Position numbers and translations under genes: made by a program
Shown here: positions 32,374-40,592 of the stretch, piece after piece
Position numbering within the stretch: the stretch's first letter is position 1
How the letters are laid out: each line of letters opens with the position of its first letter
Notes under the pieces: generated by a model
What the model was told of the DNA's origin: nothing
Database searches by the model: none
The model's input: the letters and a program-made list of their open reading frames with translations, nothing else
From: Elioraea rosea
Lineage (GTDB): Bacteria > Pseudomonadota > Alphaproteobacteria > Acetobacterales > Acetobacteraceae
Direction: 5' to 3'
NCBI RefSeq assembly: GCF_007644105.1
Contig: NZ_VFAC01000007.1
Coordinates: 84,909-148,908, forward strand
DNA: 64,000 nucleotides

Positions 32374-33107
32374 CGCCGGCGGAACAGCCGCCTGAGCGCG
32401 GCGAGGAGGCCGCCGCTTCCGGGCCGCGGCGCAGCGCCGCCGCGATGCGTCACATGCGGACGTGCCGAAGGCGGCGGCATGGCGGATGCCACCGTATAGG
32501 CCCGCACATCGCCCGCAGCGATCAGCCGCCGCTCGAAGGCGACGACGCGATCCACCGGGTCGGGGAGGCCGGCACGCTCCAGCTCTCCCGCCTGCGCAGC
32601 CGCACCGCCGAAATCGCCGGCCCGCCTGAGGATATCGACGATCCGCACGCGCTGCTCGAGATCCGGCCGCGGCCCCTGGCGGAACAGCGCCACCGCATCG
32701 AGGCGCCAGGCGCGGGCGAGGTCGGGCTTGCGGGAATCGTCCGCCACCCAGGCGGCATGCAGCGTCGCTTCGGCCGCCCCATGCAGGTCACCCGTCTCCT
32801 CGAGAAGCATCGCCCGGCACAGGAAGCGGCGCGCAAGCGGCGGGTAGCCGGCCTCGGCAAGCAGCGCGCGGTAGGGGCCGCCGGCGACGATGGCAGAGGC
32901 GGCTTCGTCGGCCTCGTCGATGCGGGGCGAGACATAGCCGCAGTTCGGGCATTGCTGCAGCCAGTGCGGCATGGTGCTGCGGGCCATCTCCGCAGGGCGG
33001 AGATCGAGATCGGGCGGCCCGTGCTGGGCAACCGAGCGGAGCGTACGCTGCGGACTCTCCCTTCCGCAGACGGCGCAGCAGGCCGGTGCCGTGTCATTCT
33101 TCCCCAT
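32370..33107 (-). CDS. Uncharacterised zinc-ribbon protein with helical repeats
   Basis: I do not recognise a named family. The 245-residue protein starts at ATG 33107 (MGKNDTAPACCAVCGRESP). It has two CxxC knuckles, CAVC near residue 11 and CPNC near 53 (LQQCPNCGYVSP), that would bind a zinc ion. An alanine-rich helical region of TPR-like pairs follows (GPYRALLAEAGYPPLARRFLCRAMLLEETGD, RAWRLDAVALFRQG), then an Arg/Pro-rich tail. The frame before ATG 33107 is not protein-like. It is divergent from the proline iminopeptidase gene by 138 bp. Confidence 0.75.
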   Translation of the reverse strand: MGKNDTAPACCAVCGRESPQRTLRSVAQHGPPDLDLRPAEMARSTMPHWLQQCPNCGYVSPRIDEADEAASAIVAGGPYRALLAEAGYPPLARRFLCRAMLLEETGDLHGAAEATLHAAWVADDSRKPDLARAWRLDAVALFRQGPRPDLEQRVRIVDILRRAGDFGGAAAQAGELERAGLPDPVDRVVAFERRLIAAGDVRAYTVASAMPPPSARPHVTHRGGAAPRPGSGGLLAALRRLFRRR

Positions 33108-33245
33108 GGTGGACGAAGGGTAACGCGGCGGGGCGGCACGGAAAATACCCACGCCCGGGCAGGGGCTGTGCGCGCGGCGGAGGCTTCGGCTAGATAGGGC
33201 GGTGCCTGCGTCGGCCTCGCGGCCGCGCGCCGATCGGGAGTGCAG

Positions 33246-34214
33246 ATGCCTCGCAGCGACCTCTATCCGGACATCGCGCCCTTCGACAGCGGCTACCTGC
33301 CCCTCGACAACGGCCACACGATGTACTGGGAGCAGGTGGGCAACGCGTCAGGCCAGCCCGTTCTGTTCCTGCACGGTGGGCCTGGCGCGGGCGCGGGGGC
33401 GGTGCATCGCCGCTTCTTCGACCCCGGCCGCTTCAAGGTGGTGATCTTCGACCAGCGCGGCGCCGGCCGCTCCCGCCCGCTCGGCAGCCTCGTCGCCAAC
33501 GACACGCCGCACCTCGTGGCCGACATCGAGAGGCTCCGCCAGCATCTCGGGGTGAAGCGCTGGCTCGTGTTCGGCGGAAGCTGGGGCTCGACCCTGGCGC
33601 TTGCCTATGGCCAGGCGTACCCCGAGCGTGTTGCGGGCTTCGTCCTGCGTGGCATCTTCCTCGGCCGCGACCGAGAGCTCGACTGGTTCCTCGATGGGCT
33701 CGCGCGCTTCTTCCCCGATGTGTGGGGCCCGTTCGCCGACCAGGTGGGGGCCAGGAGCGGCCAGGCGCTTCTCGACGCCTATCGCCGCCTGCTCGACGAC
33801 CCTGACCCGCGCGTCCATCTCCCCGCGGCAAGGGCGTGGAGCATCTACGAGGGCTCGTGCAGCACGCTTCTGCCGAGCCCCGAGACGGTCGCGTCCTTCG
33901 CGGAGGACAGGACGGCGCTGGGGCTTGCGCGCATCGAGGCGCACTACTTCGCCAACCGCCTGTTCCTGCCCCAGGGCGGGCTGCTCGCGCACATGCATCG
34001 CATCGCCCACCTTCCTGCAGAGATCATCCAGGGGCGGTACGACATGATCTGCCCGCCCGAGAGCGCCTTCGCGCTGGCCGAGGCCTGGCCGCGCGCGCGG
34101 CTGACGATCGTGGCCGATGCCGGGCACTCGGCGCTCGAGCCCGGGATCCGCTCGGCCCTGCTTGCGGCCGTCGAGCGCATCCGCCCTCTGGCGGCCGAGA
34201 TCGCCCTGGGCTGA
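33246..34214 (+). CDS. pip: Proline iminopeptidase
   Basis: This alpha/beta hydrolase of the S33 family releases N-terminal proline from peptides. Family motifs are HGGPGAGAG near residue 43, FDQRGAGRSRP, the nucleophile elbow GGSWGSTLALAYGQAYPERV (Ser112), and the acid GRYDMICPP with the catalytic His in DAGHSA. At 322 residues it has the normal length. ATG 33246 has GGGAG about 8 bases upstream; a GTG at 33240 is an alternative. It stands alone, followed by the tRNA gene. Confidence 0.93.
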   Translation: MPRSDLYPDIAPFDSGYLPLDNGHTMYWEQVGNASGQPVLFLHGGPGAGAGAVHRRFFDPGRFKVVIFDQRGAGRSRPLGSLVANDTPHLVADIERLRQHLGVKRWLVFGGSWGSTLALAYGQAYPERVAGFVLRGIFLGRDRELDWFLDGLARFFPDVWGPFADQVGARSGQALLDAYRRLLDDPDPRVHLPAARAWSIYEGSCSTLLPSPETVASFAEDRTALGLARIEAHYFANRLFLPQGGLLAHMHRIAHLPAEIIQGRYDMICPPESAFALAEAWPRARLTIVADAGHSALEPGIRSALLAAVERIRPLAAEIALG

Positions 34215-34248
34215 CGCCTAGCGCCCGTCATGCTAGATGGATGGTCAC

Positions 34249-34325
34249 GTCCCCGTAGCTCAGCAGGATAGAGCACAGGATTCCTAATCCTGGGGCCGGA
34301 GGTTCGAATCCTCTCGGGGACGCCA
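34249..34325 (+). tRNA. tRNA-Arg (anticodon CCT)
   Basis: A full cloverleaf can be folded. The acceptor stem GTCCCCG pairs with CGGGGAC (34249-34255 and 34315-34321). The D arm holds GCTC/GAGC. The anticodon stem CAGGA/TCCTG encloses the loop TTCCTAA with anticodon CCT at 34283-34285, and the T arm contains GGTTCGAATCC. CCA is encoded at 34323-34325. It decodes AGG, a rare codon in this GC-rich genome. Confidence 0.96.
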
Positions 34326-34345
34326 CCCTGCCGCCGTCACGGCTC

Positions 34346-34765
34346 ATGAGGTGTGGCCTGGTGACCCGAACCGCATCGTGCAGCTGCGGCCAGCTCCGCA
34401 TCGAGGTCGAGGGTGAGCCGCGGGGCGTCGGGGTGTGCCACTGCCTCGCCTGCCAGCGCCGCACAGGCAGCGTGTTCGCCGCGCTCGCGAGCTTCGCCCC
34501 ACCCTGGCTGGTGCACGGCAAGGCCACCGAATACGTGCGGCAGGGAGACGGCGGGGCGCGCTTCACCTTCCGGTTCTGTCCTGTGTGCGGAACGACCCTC
34601 TTTCACACGGAGGAGGGACGCGAGGCGCGATCCGTCGCGGTCGCCGTCGGCGCCTTCGCCGATCCGGGGTTTCCGCCGCCGACCGTGTCCGTCTACGAGT
34701 GCAGGCGGCATTCCTGGGTGCAGCTGCCGGAAGGCATCCGGACCTACGACAAGGACCCCGACTGA
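34346..34765 (+). CDS. GFA-fold (glutathione-dependent formaldehyde-activating enzyme-like) zinc protein
   Basis: The 139-residue protein has the Mss4-like GFA domain with its zinc cysteines: CSCGQLRIEVEGEP at the start, CHCLACQRRTGSVFAA, and CPVCGTTLFH. It ends with VYECRRHSWVQLPEGIRTYDKDP, typical of the family. Most members have no proven substrate, so formaldehyde activation should not be assumed. ATG 34346 is 20 bp after the tRNA; a GTG at 34361 would give the more usual start VTRTASCSCG. Confidence 0.85.
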   Translation: MRCGLVTRTASCSCGQLRIEVEGEPRGVGVCHCLACQRRTGSVFAALASFAPPWLVHGKATEYVRQGDGGARFTFRFCPVCGTTLFHTEEGREARSVAVAVGAFADPGFPPPTVSVYECRRHSWVQLPEGIRTYDKDPD

Positions 34766-34795
34766 TCGCGGCCCACAGAGCCGCGGGCGCGACGC

Positions 34796-36172
34796 TCAGC
34801 CCAGCGCCGCGTCCGCCTCGCGCCTGAGCGCCCACAGCGCGCTTCCCTCCGGTGCGACGACATCGTCCGCCGTCACCAGCGCGTCCTTCGCCACCGGTCG
34901 TGCCAGCGTCAGCCCCACCGCCATGTAGTAGGGAAGCGGATTGCCGCCGCGCACGGGCTTCGCGGGCAGGAGTGCGGCGTCGAGCCCCGGCACGGCATGG
35001 CGTGTGCCGACGATCTCGAGCGCGTGGCCAGCCGGCAGGTCGCGATCCGCCCGCGCGACGAGGTCGACGCGCTGGCGGTACTCGGCATCGACCATCGAAT
35101 GGCCGAGCCGTGCCGCCGCCATGACTGTGATCGGCGCCTCGACGCCGAGCAGGTGCGAGGGGTTATAGATCAGCGCCCGCGAGCGGTCGCGCGACACGGG
35201 GATGCCCTTGCCGGCGAACAGCTCTCCGGTGGCGCGGTCGGCAAGCGAAACGACGACGAAGACGCCGCCGGCGAAGCTCGCCTCGTCGGGACGGCGGAGG
35301 CAGTTGAACACATCGACCACGCCCTCGCGGTCGAGCACGCCGCCCTCGGCGCGCGTGGCGTATAGGTCGGGCAGCTCGATCGTCCGCGCCATCGGCGCAT
35401 GGAAGACGTCCCTGTCCGGCATCAGCCCGGTCGCGTTGCTCACGAGCGACATCTCGCAGGCGTCCGGCACCGTCCGCTGCGGCAGGGCAGCCAGAGCCTT
35501 GGCGCGTGCGGCCATCGTCCCTGCCACCTCGCCCTTGCCGAGGTGCCAGTGCTCTGCGAGCTGCGGAGCCGCGACACTTTCGGACAGCCAGCGCGTCACG
35601 CCGGTGGCCGGATCGAAGACGAAATCATACTCGCTGCTCTTGCCCGCCGCGACGATGGGCAGCCCGAGCGTGCGCGCCCAGGAGACGAGCCCGATGAGAA
35701 GCGAGGGCTGGTCCCCGTCCACCAGCGTCCAGGCGAGGCCGGCCTTGCGCGCCCGCGCCGCGAGCGCGGGGCCGACCACGCATTCCGCCTCCTTCGAGAC
35801 CATCGTGACGCCGATGCCTGCCTCCAGCGCGGCGAGCGCGTGGCGCACCGCGGCCTCGGCATGGCCCGTTGCCTCGACGACATGATCGAGCGGGAGGGAG
35901 AGGAGGTCGTCGATCCGTTCGCAGAGCGCGATCTCTCCGGCATCGAGCGCAGAGCGTGCCTCGGCGGCGCTGGCGCAGCGGCGATGCGGCGTGTCCACGG
36001 CTGCGAGCTTGGAGGCGACGCGCTCGAGGTCGCGGTCCAGCGCCGCGACGATGCGGAGCCCAGCAGTGCGCCGCGCCTGCGCGATCAGCGAGAGGCCGAA
36101 CTCCCCCGCGCCTAGCAGGGCTGCGCGGACGGGCCGTTCTGCGGCTGCGCGGAACAGGGTCTGGAACTGCAT
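34796..36172 (-). CDS. NAD(P)-dependent oxidoreductase with SAF domain (homoserine dehydrogenase-like, COG4091 type)
   Basis: The 458-residue protein starts at ATG 36172 (MQFQTLFRAAAERPVRAALLGAGEFGLSLIAQAR). The nucleotide motif is LLGAGEFG. A central region resembles homoserine dehydrogenase-type oxidoreductases (DHVVEATGHAEAAVRHALAALEAG, TMVSKEAECVVGP, LVDGDQPSLLIGLVSWARTLGL, KSSEYDF). The C-terminal 70 residues form a SAF-like domain (LARPVAKDALVTADDVV). It is divergent from the TRAP operon with a shared GntR-like operator in the 90-bp gap, so it probably acts in the same catabolic pathway on a hydroxy acid or sugar-acid derivative. The exact substrate is unknown. Confidence 0.8.
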   Translation of the reverse strand: MQFQTLFRAAAERPVRAALLGAGEFGLSLIAQARRTAGLRIVAALDRDLERVASKLAAVDTPHRRCASAAEARSALDAGEIALCERIDDLLSLPLDHVVEATGHAEAAVRHALAALEAGIGVTMVSKEAECVVGPALAARARKAGLAWTLVDGDQPSLLIGLVSWARTLGLPIVAAGKSSEYDFVFDPATGVTRWLSESVAAPQLAEHWHLGKGEVAGTMAARAKALAALPQRTVPDACEMSLVSNATGLMPDRDVFHAPMARTIELPDLYATRAEGGVLDREGVVDVFNCLRRPDEASFAGGVFVVVSLADRATGELFAGKGIPVSRDRSRALIYNPSHLLGVEAPITVMAAARLGHSMVDAEYRQRVDLVARADRDLPAGHALEIVGTRHAVPGLDAALLPAKPVRGGNPLPYYMAVGLTLARPVAKDALVTADDVVAPEGSALWALRREADAALG

Positions 36173-36213
36173 GGCGGGCGTTTCTCTCGGCTCATTGCAT
36201 TTGCGATGGTGTT

Positions 36214-36229
36214 CTGCATACAGTGCACA
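36214..36229. promoter_or_regulatory. GntR operator-like site 1 (between the SAF oxidoreductase and dctP)
   Basis: CTGCATACAGTGCACA lies between divergent genes. The first ten bases are a near-palindrome with a TGYATRCA core like that bound by FCD-type GntR regulators. The same 16-bp sequence, with C/T and A/G swapped at symmetric positions, occurs at 40511-40526 upstream of the gntR gene itself. Two copies in the two control regions of one catabolic island are unlikely by chance. Confidence 0.65.
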
Positions 36230-36262
36230 CAATGCCGGAAAGGGCAAATGGGGAGAAACGCC

Positions 36263-37273
36263 ATGACCAAGCTCCGCCGCCGCAGCCTCGTCGCTGCCAG
36301 CCTTGCCGCCACCAGCCTCGCCGCACCGTGGATCGGTGGCACGGCCCGAGCCCAGGCGACGCGGCTCCGCTTCGCCCACCCGCATCCGGAGAGCGACAGC
36401 TGGCACAAGGCCGCTCTGCTCTTCGCCGAGGAGGTGCGCGCCAAGAGCGGCGGCGCACTCACCGTCCAGGTCATCTCGGGCGGCGCGGCCGGCAGCGACC
36501 CGACGACGATCAACGCCGCGCGTGGCGGCACGCTCGACATCGTTCTGACAGGCAACCCGTTCTTCACCGGCCTCGCACCGAAGCTGAACGTGCTCGACCT
36601 GCCCTTCCTGTTCAGTGACCGGGTGCATGTGGCGCGCGTACTCGACGGCGAGATCGGCAACGAGCTCGCCAAGGAGCTCGAGCCCGCCAACCTCGCCGTG
36701 CTCGGCTTCTGGGACATCGGCTTCCGCAACCTGACGAACTCGCGCCGCGCGGTGCAGGGCCCGGCCGACATCCGGGGGCTGAAGATCCGCACCACGCCGA
36801 ACCCAGCGCATATCAAGGCCTTCCAGCTTCTCGGCGCCACGCCCGCACCGATGCCGTTCACCGAGCTCTTCACCGCGCTCGAGACCCGCGCGGTCGACGG
36901 CCAGGAGAACCCGACGACGCTCATCCTCAATGCCCGGTTCTTCGAGGTTCAGCGCCACCTGAGCCTGACGCGGCACGCCTACACCGCCGGCATCCTCGCG
37001 ATGTCCTCGCAGAGGCTCGCCGCACTTCCTGCCGCCCAGCAGGAGGTGCTGCGCGGCGTCGCCGCCTCGATCACGCCGCGGCAGAGGCGGATGAACGAGG
37101 AGGGCGAGGGCACCGCAGTGGCGGAGCTGAAGGCGAAGGGCATGGCCGTCGTCGAGCAGCCTGATCGCGACGCGATGGCGAAGATCGTCATGGCAGAGAC
37201 GCGGCAGGATTATGTCGGCCGGTTCGGCTCCGCCGTGCTCGACCGCATCGTCGCTGCCGGCCCGACTGCCTGA
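36263..37273 (+). CDS. dctP: TRAP transporter substrate-binding protein (DctP type)
   Basis: This is the periplasmic receptor of a TRAP carboxylate transporter. The start is ATG 36263 with GGGGAG upstream. A twin-arginine-like signal (KLRRRSLVAASLAATSLAAPW, cleavage near ARAQA) covers residues 1-29. The mature part begins RLRFAHPHPESDSWHKAALLFAEEV and carries the conserved GFWDIGFRNLTNSRRAVQGPADIRGLKIRTTPNP segment with the ligand-binding arginine. At 336 residues it is full length. It heads the operon dctP-cyclase-dctQ-dctM. Confidence 0.93.
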   Translation: MTKLRRRSLVAASLAATSLAAPWIGGTARAQATRLRFAHPHPESDSWHKAALLFAEEVRAKSGGALTVQVISGGAAGSDPTTINAARGGTLDIVLTGNPFFTGLAPKLNVLDLPFLFSDRVHVARVLDGEIGNELAKELEPANLAVLGFWDIGFRNLTNSRRAVQGPADIRGLKIRTTPNPAHIKAFQLLGATPAPMPFTELFTALETRAVDGQENPTTLILNARFFEVQRHLSLTRHAYTAGILAMSSQRLAALPAAQQEVLRGVAASITPRQRRMNEEGEGTAVAELKAKGMAVVEQPDRDAMAKIVMAETRQDYVGRFGSAVLDRIVAAGPTA

Positions 37274-37275
37274 GC

Positions 37276-37962
37276 ATGGGTGCATCCGGCATGCGCATCG
37301 TCGACCTGACGATGCCGATCGCGGACCATTTCCGCTGGAAGACGGTTCTCTCGGTCACCGGCAACATCAAGGCGGGTGACCAGTTCCGCATCTCCCGCCT
37401 CGATGCCGCCTGTCATGGCTTCTCGCATGTCGACGCGCAGGCGCACATCCTCGCCGATGCGCCGACGATCGAGGCCACACCGCTCGAGCGCGTCGTCGGC
37501 GCCTGCCGGGTTCTCGACCTGCGCGACGTGCGCGCGGAGGAGGAGATCGGGCCCGAGCGTCTCGCCGCCGCAGACCCGGGCGGCGCGGAGGGGGAGATCC
37601 TGCTTCTCTCGAGCGGGTGGGACAGGCATGAGGACTGGAACACGGCAGGCTTCTGGAAGCGCGCGCCGTGGCTGAACCGCGCAGCCGCCGAGTGGCTCGT
37701 CTCGCGGAGGCCCTCTGCTGTTGCGTTCGATTTCCCGCAGGACTACCCGATCCGGCTTCTGCTCGACGGCGTGACGGTTCCGTTCGACCAGCACGTGACG
37801 CATGACACGCTGCTTCGCGGCGGGGTGACACTGATCGAGTATCTCGTGAACACGACCGCGCTGTCCGAACGGCGCGTGCTGCTCTCCGCCGCGCCGCTGA
37901 AGATCCCGGGGGCGGATGGCGCGCCCGCCCGCGTCTACGCCATCGAGGGCCTGTCGGTCTGA
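37276..37962 (+). CDS. Cyclase-family (kynurenine formamidase-like) metal hydrolase
   Basis: The 228-residue protein belongs to the cyclase/KynB fold: it starts with RIVDLTMPIADHFRWK. The metal site pattern is CHGFSHVDAQAHI (family HxGTHxDxPxH, here with the G-T pair altered to F-S and Pro to Gln). FDFPQDYPIRLL and HVTHDTLLRGGVTLIEYLVN follow. Members hydrolyse amides or lactone-like cyclic compounds. It lies 2 bp after dctP and shares a base with dctQ (TGATG), so it is made with the transporter and probably acts on the imported compound. Substrate unknown. Confidence 0.85.
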   Translation: MGASGMRIVDLTMPIADHFRWKTVLSVTGNIKAGDQFRISRLDAACHGFSHVDAQAHILADAPTIEATPLERVVGACRVLDLRDVRAEEEIGPERLAAADPGGAEGEILLLSSGWDRHEDWNTAGFWKRAPWLNRAAAEWLVSRRPSAVAFDFPQDYPIRLLLDGVTVPFDQHVTHDTLLRGGVTLIEYLVNTTALSERRVLLSAAPLKIPGADGAPARVYAIEGLSV

Positions 37963-38468
37963 TGCTCGCGCGCCTTGCCGGCCTCGTGCTGACGGCGGCG
38001 GAGTGGCTTCTGGCACTGGCGCTGCTCGCAATGCTCGGCATGGTCTTCGGCAACGTGGTGCTGCGCTACGGCTTCAATTCAGGCATCACGGTGACGGAGG
38101 AGATCTCGCGCGTCCTGTTCGTTTGGATCACCTTCCTCGGCGCCGTGGCTGTCGCGCGCAGGCGGGGCCATCTCGGCTTCGACCTCGCGGTGCGCCTGCT
38201 GCCGCGGCGCGGCCGCGTCGTATGCCGTGCGCTCGCTGCGGCGCTGACGCTTCTCTGCTGCCTCGTCTTCCTCCGCGGTGCCTGGACGCAGACGGCGATG
38301 AACATGACCAATGCCGCGCCCGTCTCCGGCCTTCCGATGGGCTACGCCTATGCGGCAGCGGTGGTCGGCGCCGCGGGCCTCGCCCTTTTTGCGCTCGCCG
38401 ACCTGGTCGAGGCGCTGAGGGGCCGCGAGCCGCCGCTTCCGACGCACGAGGCGGAACCGGGCGCATGA
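37962..38468 (+). CDS. dctQ: TRAP transporter small membrane subunit (DctQ type)
   Basis: DctQ is the four-helix subunit that connects the receptor and the large permease. The 168-residue protein has four hydrophobic helices and the family segment VLRYGFNSGITVTEEISRVLFVWITFLGAVAVARRRGHLGFD. ATG 37962 shares a base with the preceding stop. The end overlaps the dctM start as ATGA. Confidence 0.92.
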   Translation: MLARLAGLVLTAAEWLLALALLAMLGMVFGNVVLRYGFNSGITVTEEISRVLFVWITFLGAVAVARRRGHLGFDLAVRLLPRRGRVVCRALAAALTLLCCLVFLRGAWTQTAMNMTNAAPVSGLPMGYAYAAAVVGAAGLALFALADLVEALRGREPPLPTHEAEPGA

Positions 38469-39742
38469 CGCTCCTCGTCTTCGTTGCCTCGCTGCTTGGC
38501 GCGATGGCGCTCGGCATGCCGGTGGCGTTCGCGCTGCTCGTCTCGTCCCTGGTGATGATGCAGTTCACCGGCGGCATCGATCCGCAGACGGTGGCGCTGC
38601 AGATGATCAACGCCGCCGACAGCTTCGCGCTGCTGGCGATTCCGTTCTTCCTCCTCGCGGGCGAGGCGATGAGCGCGGGCGGGCTGTCGCGCCGCCTGGT
38701 CGCCTTCGCCCTGGCGCTCGTTGGCCACAGGCGCGGCGGTCTCGGCTACGTCGCGATCATCGCCGCCGTGCTGCTCTCGAGCCTCAGCGGCTCTGCCGTG
38801 GCCGACACCGCGGCGCTCGCCTCGGTGCTGATGCCGATGATGCGCCGAGCAGGCTACGACACGGGGCGTGCGGCGGGGCTGATGGCGGCGGGCGGCATCA
38901 TCGGGCCGGTGATCCCGCCATCGATCGCGTTCATCGTGTTCGGCGTCGCGGGCAATGTCTCCATCACCTCGCTGTTCCTCGCCGGCGTCGCGCCAGGCCT
39001 GTTGATGGGCGCCGCACTTGCCGTCACCTGGTCATTCGTCGCGCGCAAGGAGAAGGTCGAGATGCTGCCGCGTGCGACCTGGCGCGAAACCGCCGCGGCG
39101 CTACGCGACGGGCTGCTCGCGCTCGGCCTTCCGGTGATCATCGTCCTCGGCCTCAAGTTCGGCATCTTCACGCCGACAGAAGCGGGCGTGGTGGCGGCGG
39201 TCTACGCGCTCGCGGTCGGCATCTTCGGCTATCGCGAGCTTGCGCTCTCCGCCGTGCCGCATGTCCTCGTCTCGGCCATCCGAACCACTGCCTCGGTGAT
39301 GCTGCTCGTCGCCGCCGCGTCCGTCTCCGCCTACCTGATCGCGATCGCCGACATCCCTGCGGAGATGCGCGCGCTCCTCGCGCCGTTCGAGGGCAGCCGC
39401 ACCACGCTGCTCGTGGCGATGATGGTGCTCGTGCTCGTCGCCGGTACGGCGCTCGACCTGATCCCGACCATCCTGATCCTGACGCCGGTGCTGATGCCGA
39501 TCGTCCGTTCGGCCGGGATCGACCCGGTCTATTTCGGCGTGCTTTTCGTGATGAACACCTCGATCGGGCTAATCACGCCGCCTGTCGGCACGGTGCTGAA
39601 CGTCGCCTCCGCCGTCGGCCGTGTGCCGCTCGGGCGTGTCACGGTCGCGGTGCTGCCGTTCCTTGCGTCGCAGGTCGCTGTCCTGTTCGCGCTCGTATTC
39701 GTGCCCGAGCTCGTCACGGTCCCGCTGCGGTGGCTGCGGTAA
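38465..39742 (+). CDS. dctM: TRAP transporter large permease (DctM type)
   Basis: DctM forms the Na+-coupled transport path of the TRAP system. The 425-residue protein has about 12 helices and conserved motifs LAIPFFLLAGEAMSAGGLSRRL, SGSAVADTAALASVLMPMM, GGIIGPVIPPSIAFIVFG and LITPPVGTVLNV. Start ATG 38465 overlaps the dctQ stop; the longer upstream frame is a shadow of dctQ. It is the last gene of the operon and converges with gntR (20 bp). Confidence 0.94.
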   Translation: MTLLVFVASLLGAMALGMPVAFALLVSSLVMMQFTGGIDPQTVALQMINAADSFALLAIPFFLLAGEAMSAGGLSRRLVAFALALVGHRRGGLGYVAIIAAVLLSSLSGSAVADTAALASVLMPMMRRAGYDTGRAAGLMAAGGIIGPVIPPSIAFIVFGVAGNVSITSLFLAGVAPGLLMGAALAVTWSFVARKEKVEMLPRATWRETAAALRDGLLALGLPVIIVLGLKFGIFTPTEAGVVAAVYALAVGIFGYRELALSAVPHVLVSAIRTTASVMLLVAAASVSAYLIAIADIPAEMRALLAPFEGSRTTLLVAMMVLVLVAGTALDLIPTILILTPVLMPIVRSAGIDPVYFGVLFVMNTSIGLITPPVGTVLNVASAVGRVPLGRVTVAVLPFLASQVAVLFALVFVPELVTVPLRWLR

Positions 39743-39762
39743 GGCGTTGCGGCCCGTCGGTA

Positions 39763-40473
39763 TCAGAGGCTGTCGCGCACCCGTTCGATCGCCATGTCGA
39801 GATGGCGGCCGATCACCTCCGCGGCGGCCTCACCGTCGCGCCGCGCGATGGCGGCAGCCATCTCCTCGTGTTCGGCGACGGCGGCGGCCCATTTCTCCGG
39901 CCCCTCATGCCCGATGAACCGGATGCGCCGCATGCGCGACTGGAGCTGGGTATGCAGCGTCGCAAGGACGGCATTGCCCGAGAGGCGCGCGATCGCCGAA
40001 TGGATTTCCTGGTTGAGCTTGAAGTAGGCGAGGCGGTCGCGCGCTGCGTAGCGGTCCATCATCGCCGCATGCAGCGCGCCGATCTCGGCGATGGCTGCGG
40101 AGGAGCCCTCGGCGCAGATCTGGCGGGCAGCGAGCTGCTCGAGCGCCTTGACGACCGCGAGGCTGTCGCAGAGGTCCTTCAGCGTGAGCGTGCGGACGAC
40201 GGCACCGCGGGCCGGGACGATCTCGACGAGGCCTTCGCTCGCAAGCGTCTTGATCGCCTCGCGCAATGGCGTGCGCGAGACCCCGAGAAGCTGCCCGAGC
40301 GCGACCTCGTTCACGCGGCGACCAGGCGCGAGGTGGCCCTCGATGATCATGTCGCGCACGCGGCTCGCCACCTCGTCATGCAGCGTCCGCCGCGCGATCG
40401 GCAGCACGGGCGCATCGTTGCCCGAGGAGGGCGATGTGCCTGCGCGCGGGCCCGTCAATCCTGGTGTCTCCAT
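39763..40473 (-). CDS. GntR-family regulator, FCD subfamily
   Basis: The N-terminal winged helix is RTLHDEVASRVRDMIIEGHLAPGRRVNEVALGQLLGVSRTPLREAIKTLASEGLVEIVPARGAVV (about residues 29-93). An FCD ligand-binding domain follows, with the metal-type pattern in FKLNQEIHSAIARLSGN and AVAEHEEMAAAIARRDGEAA. The 236-residue protein is read away from the pdxA-like gene. An operator-like site at 40511-40526 lies in the shared control region and a second one lies upstream of the TRAP operon, so it is probably the pathway regulator and autoregulated. FCD proteins usually respond to carboxylic acids. Confidence 0.9.
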   Translation of the reverse strand: METPGLTGPRAGTSPSSGNDAPVLPIARRTLHDEVASRVRDMIIEGHLAPGRRVNEVALGQLLGVSRTPLREAIKTLASEGLVEIVPARGAVVRTLTLKDLCDSLAVVKALEQLAARQICAEGSSAAIAEIGALHAAMMDRYAARDRLAYFKLNQEIHSAIARLSGNAVLATLHTQLQSRMRRIRFIGHEGPEKWAAAVAEHEEMAAAIARRDGEAAAEVIGRHLDMAIERVRDSL

Positions 40474-40510
40474 GCTGGGAGCCTAGCCTGCCGACGGAGT
40501 CGGGACAATG

Positions 40511-40526
40511 CTGTATGCAGTGCACA
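40511..40526. promoter_or_regulatory. GntR operator-like site 2 (gntR / pdxA-like divergent region)
   Basis: CTGTATGCAGTGCACA matches the site at 36214-36229 in 14 of 16 bases, the two differences being symmetric transitions inside the palindromic CTGYATRCAG part. It lies 38 bp upstream of the gntR start and 67 bp upstream of the pdxA-like start. This position fits control of both directions. Confidence 0.65.
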
Positions 40527-40592
40527 GTGTGTTGCGTAACGCGATTGACGATGTTAAGGACTGCTGAGGAAACATCCGGGGACCGTGCCGCC

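Noticed and set aside
34249..34325. tRNA-Arg as an integration site of a genomic island
   Set aside because: No integrase, direct repeat of the tRNA 3' end, or composition change was seen next to it.
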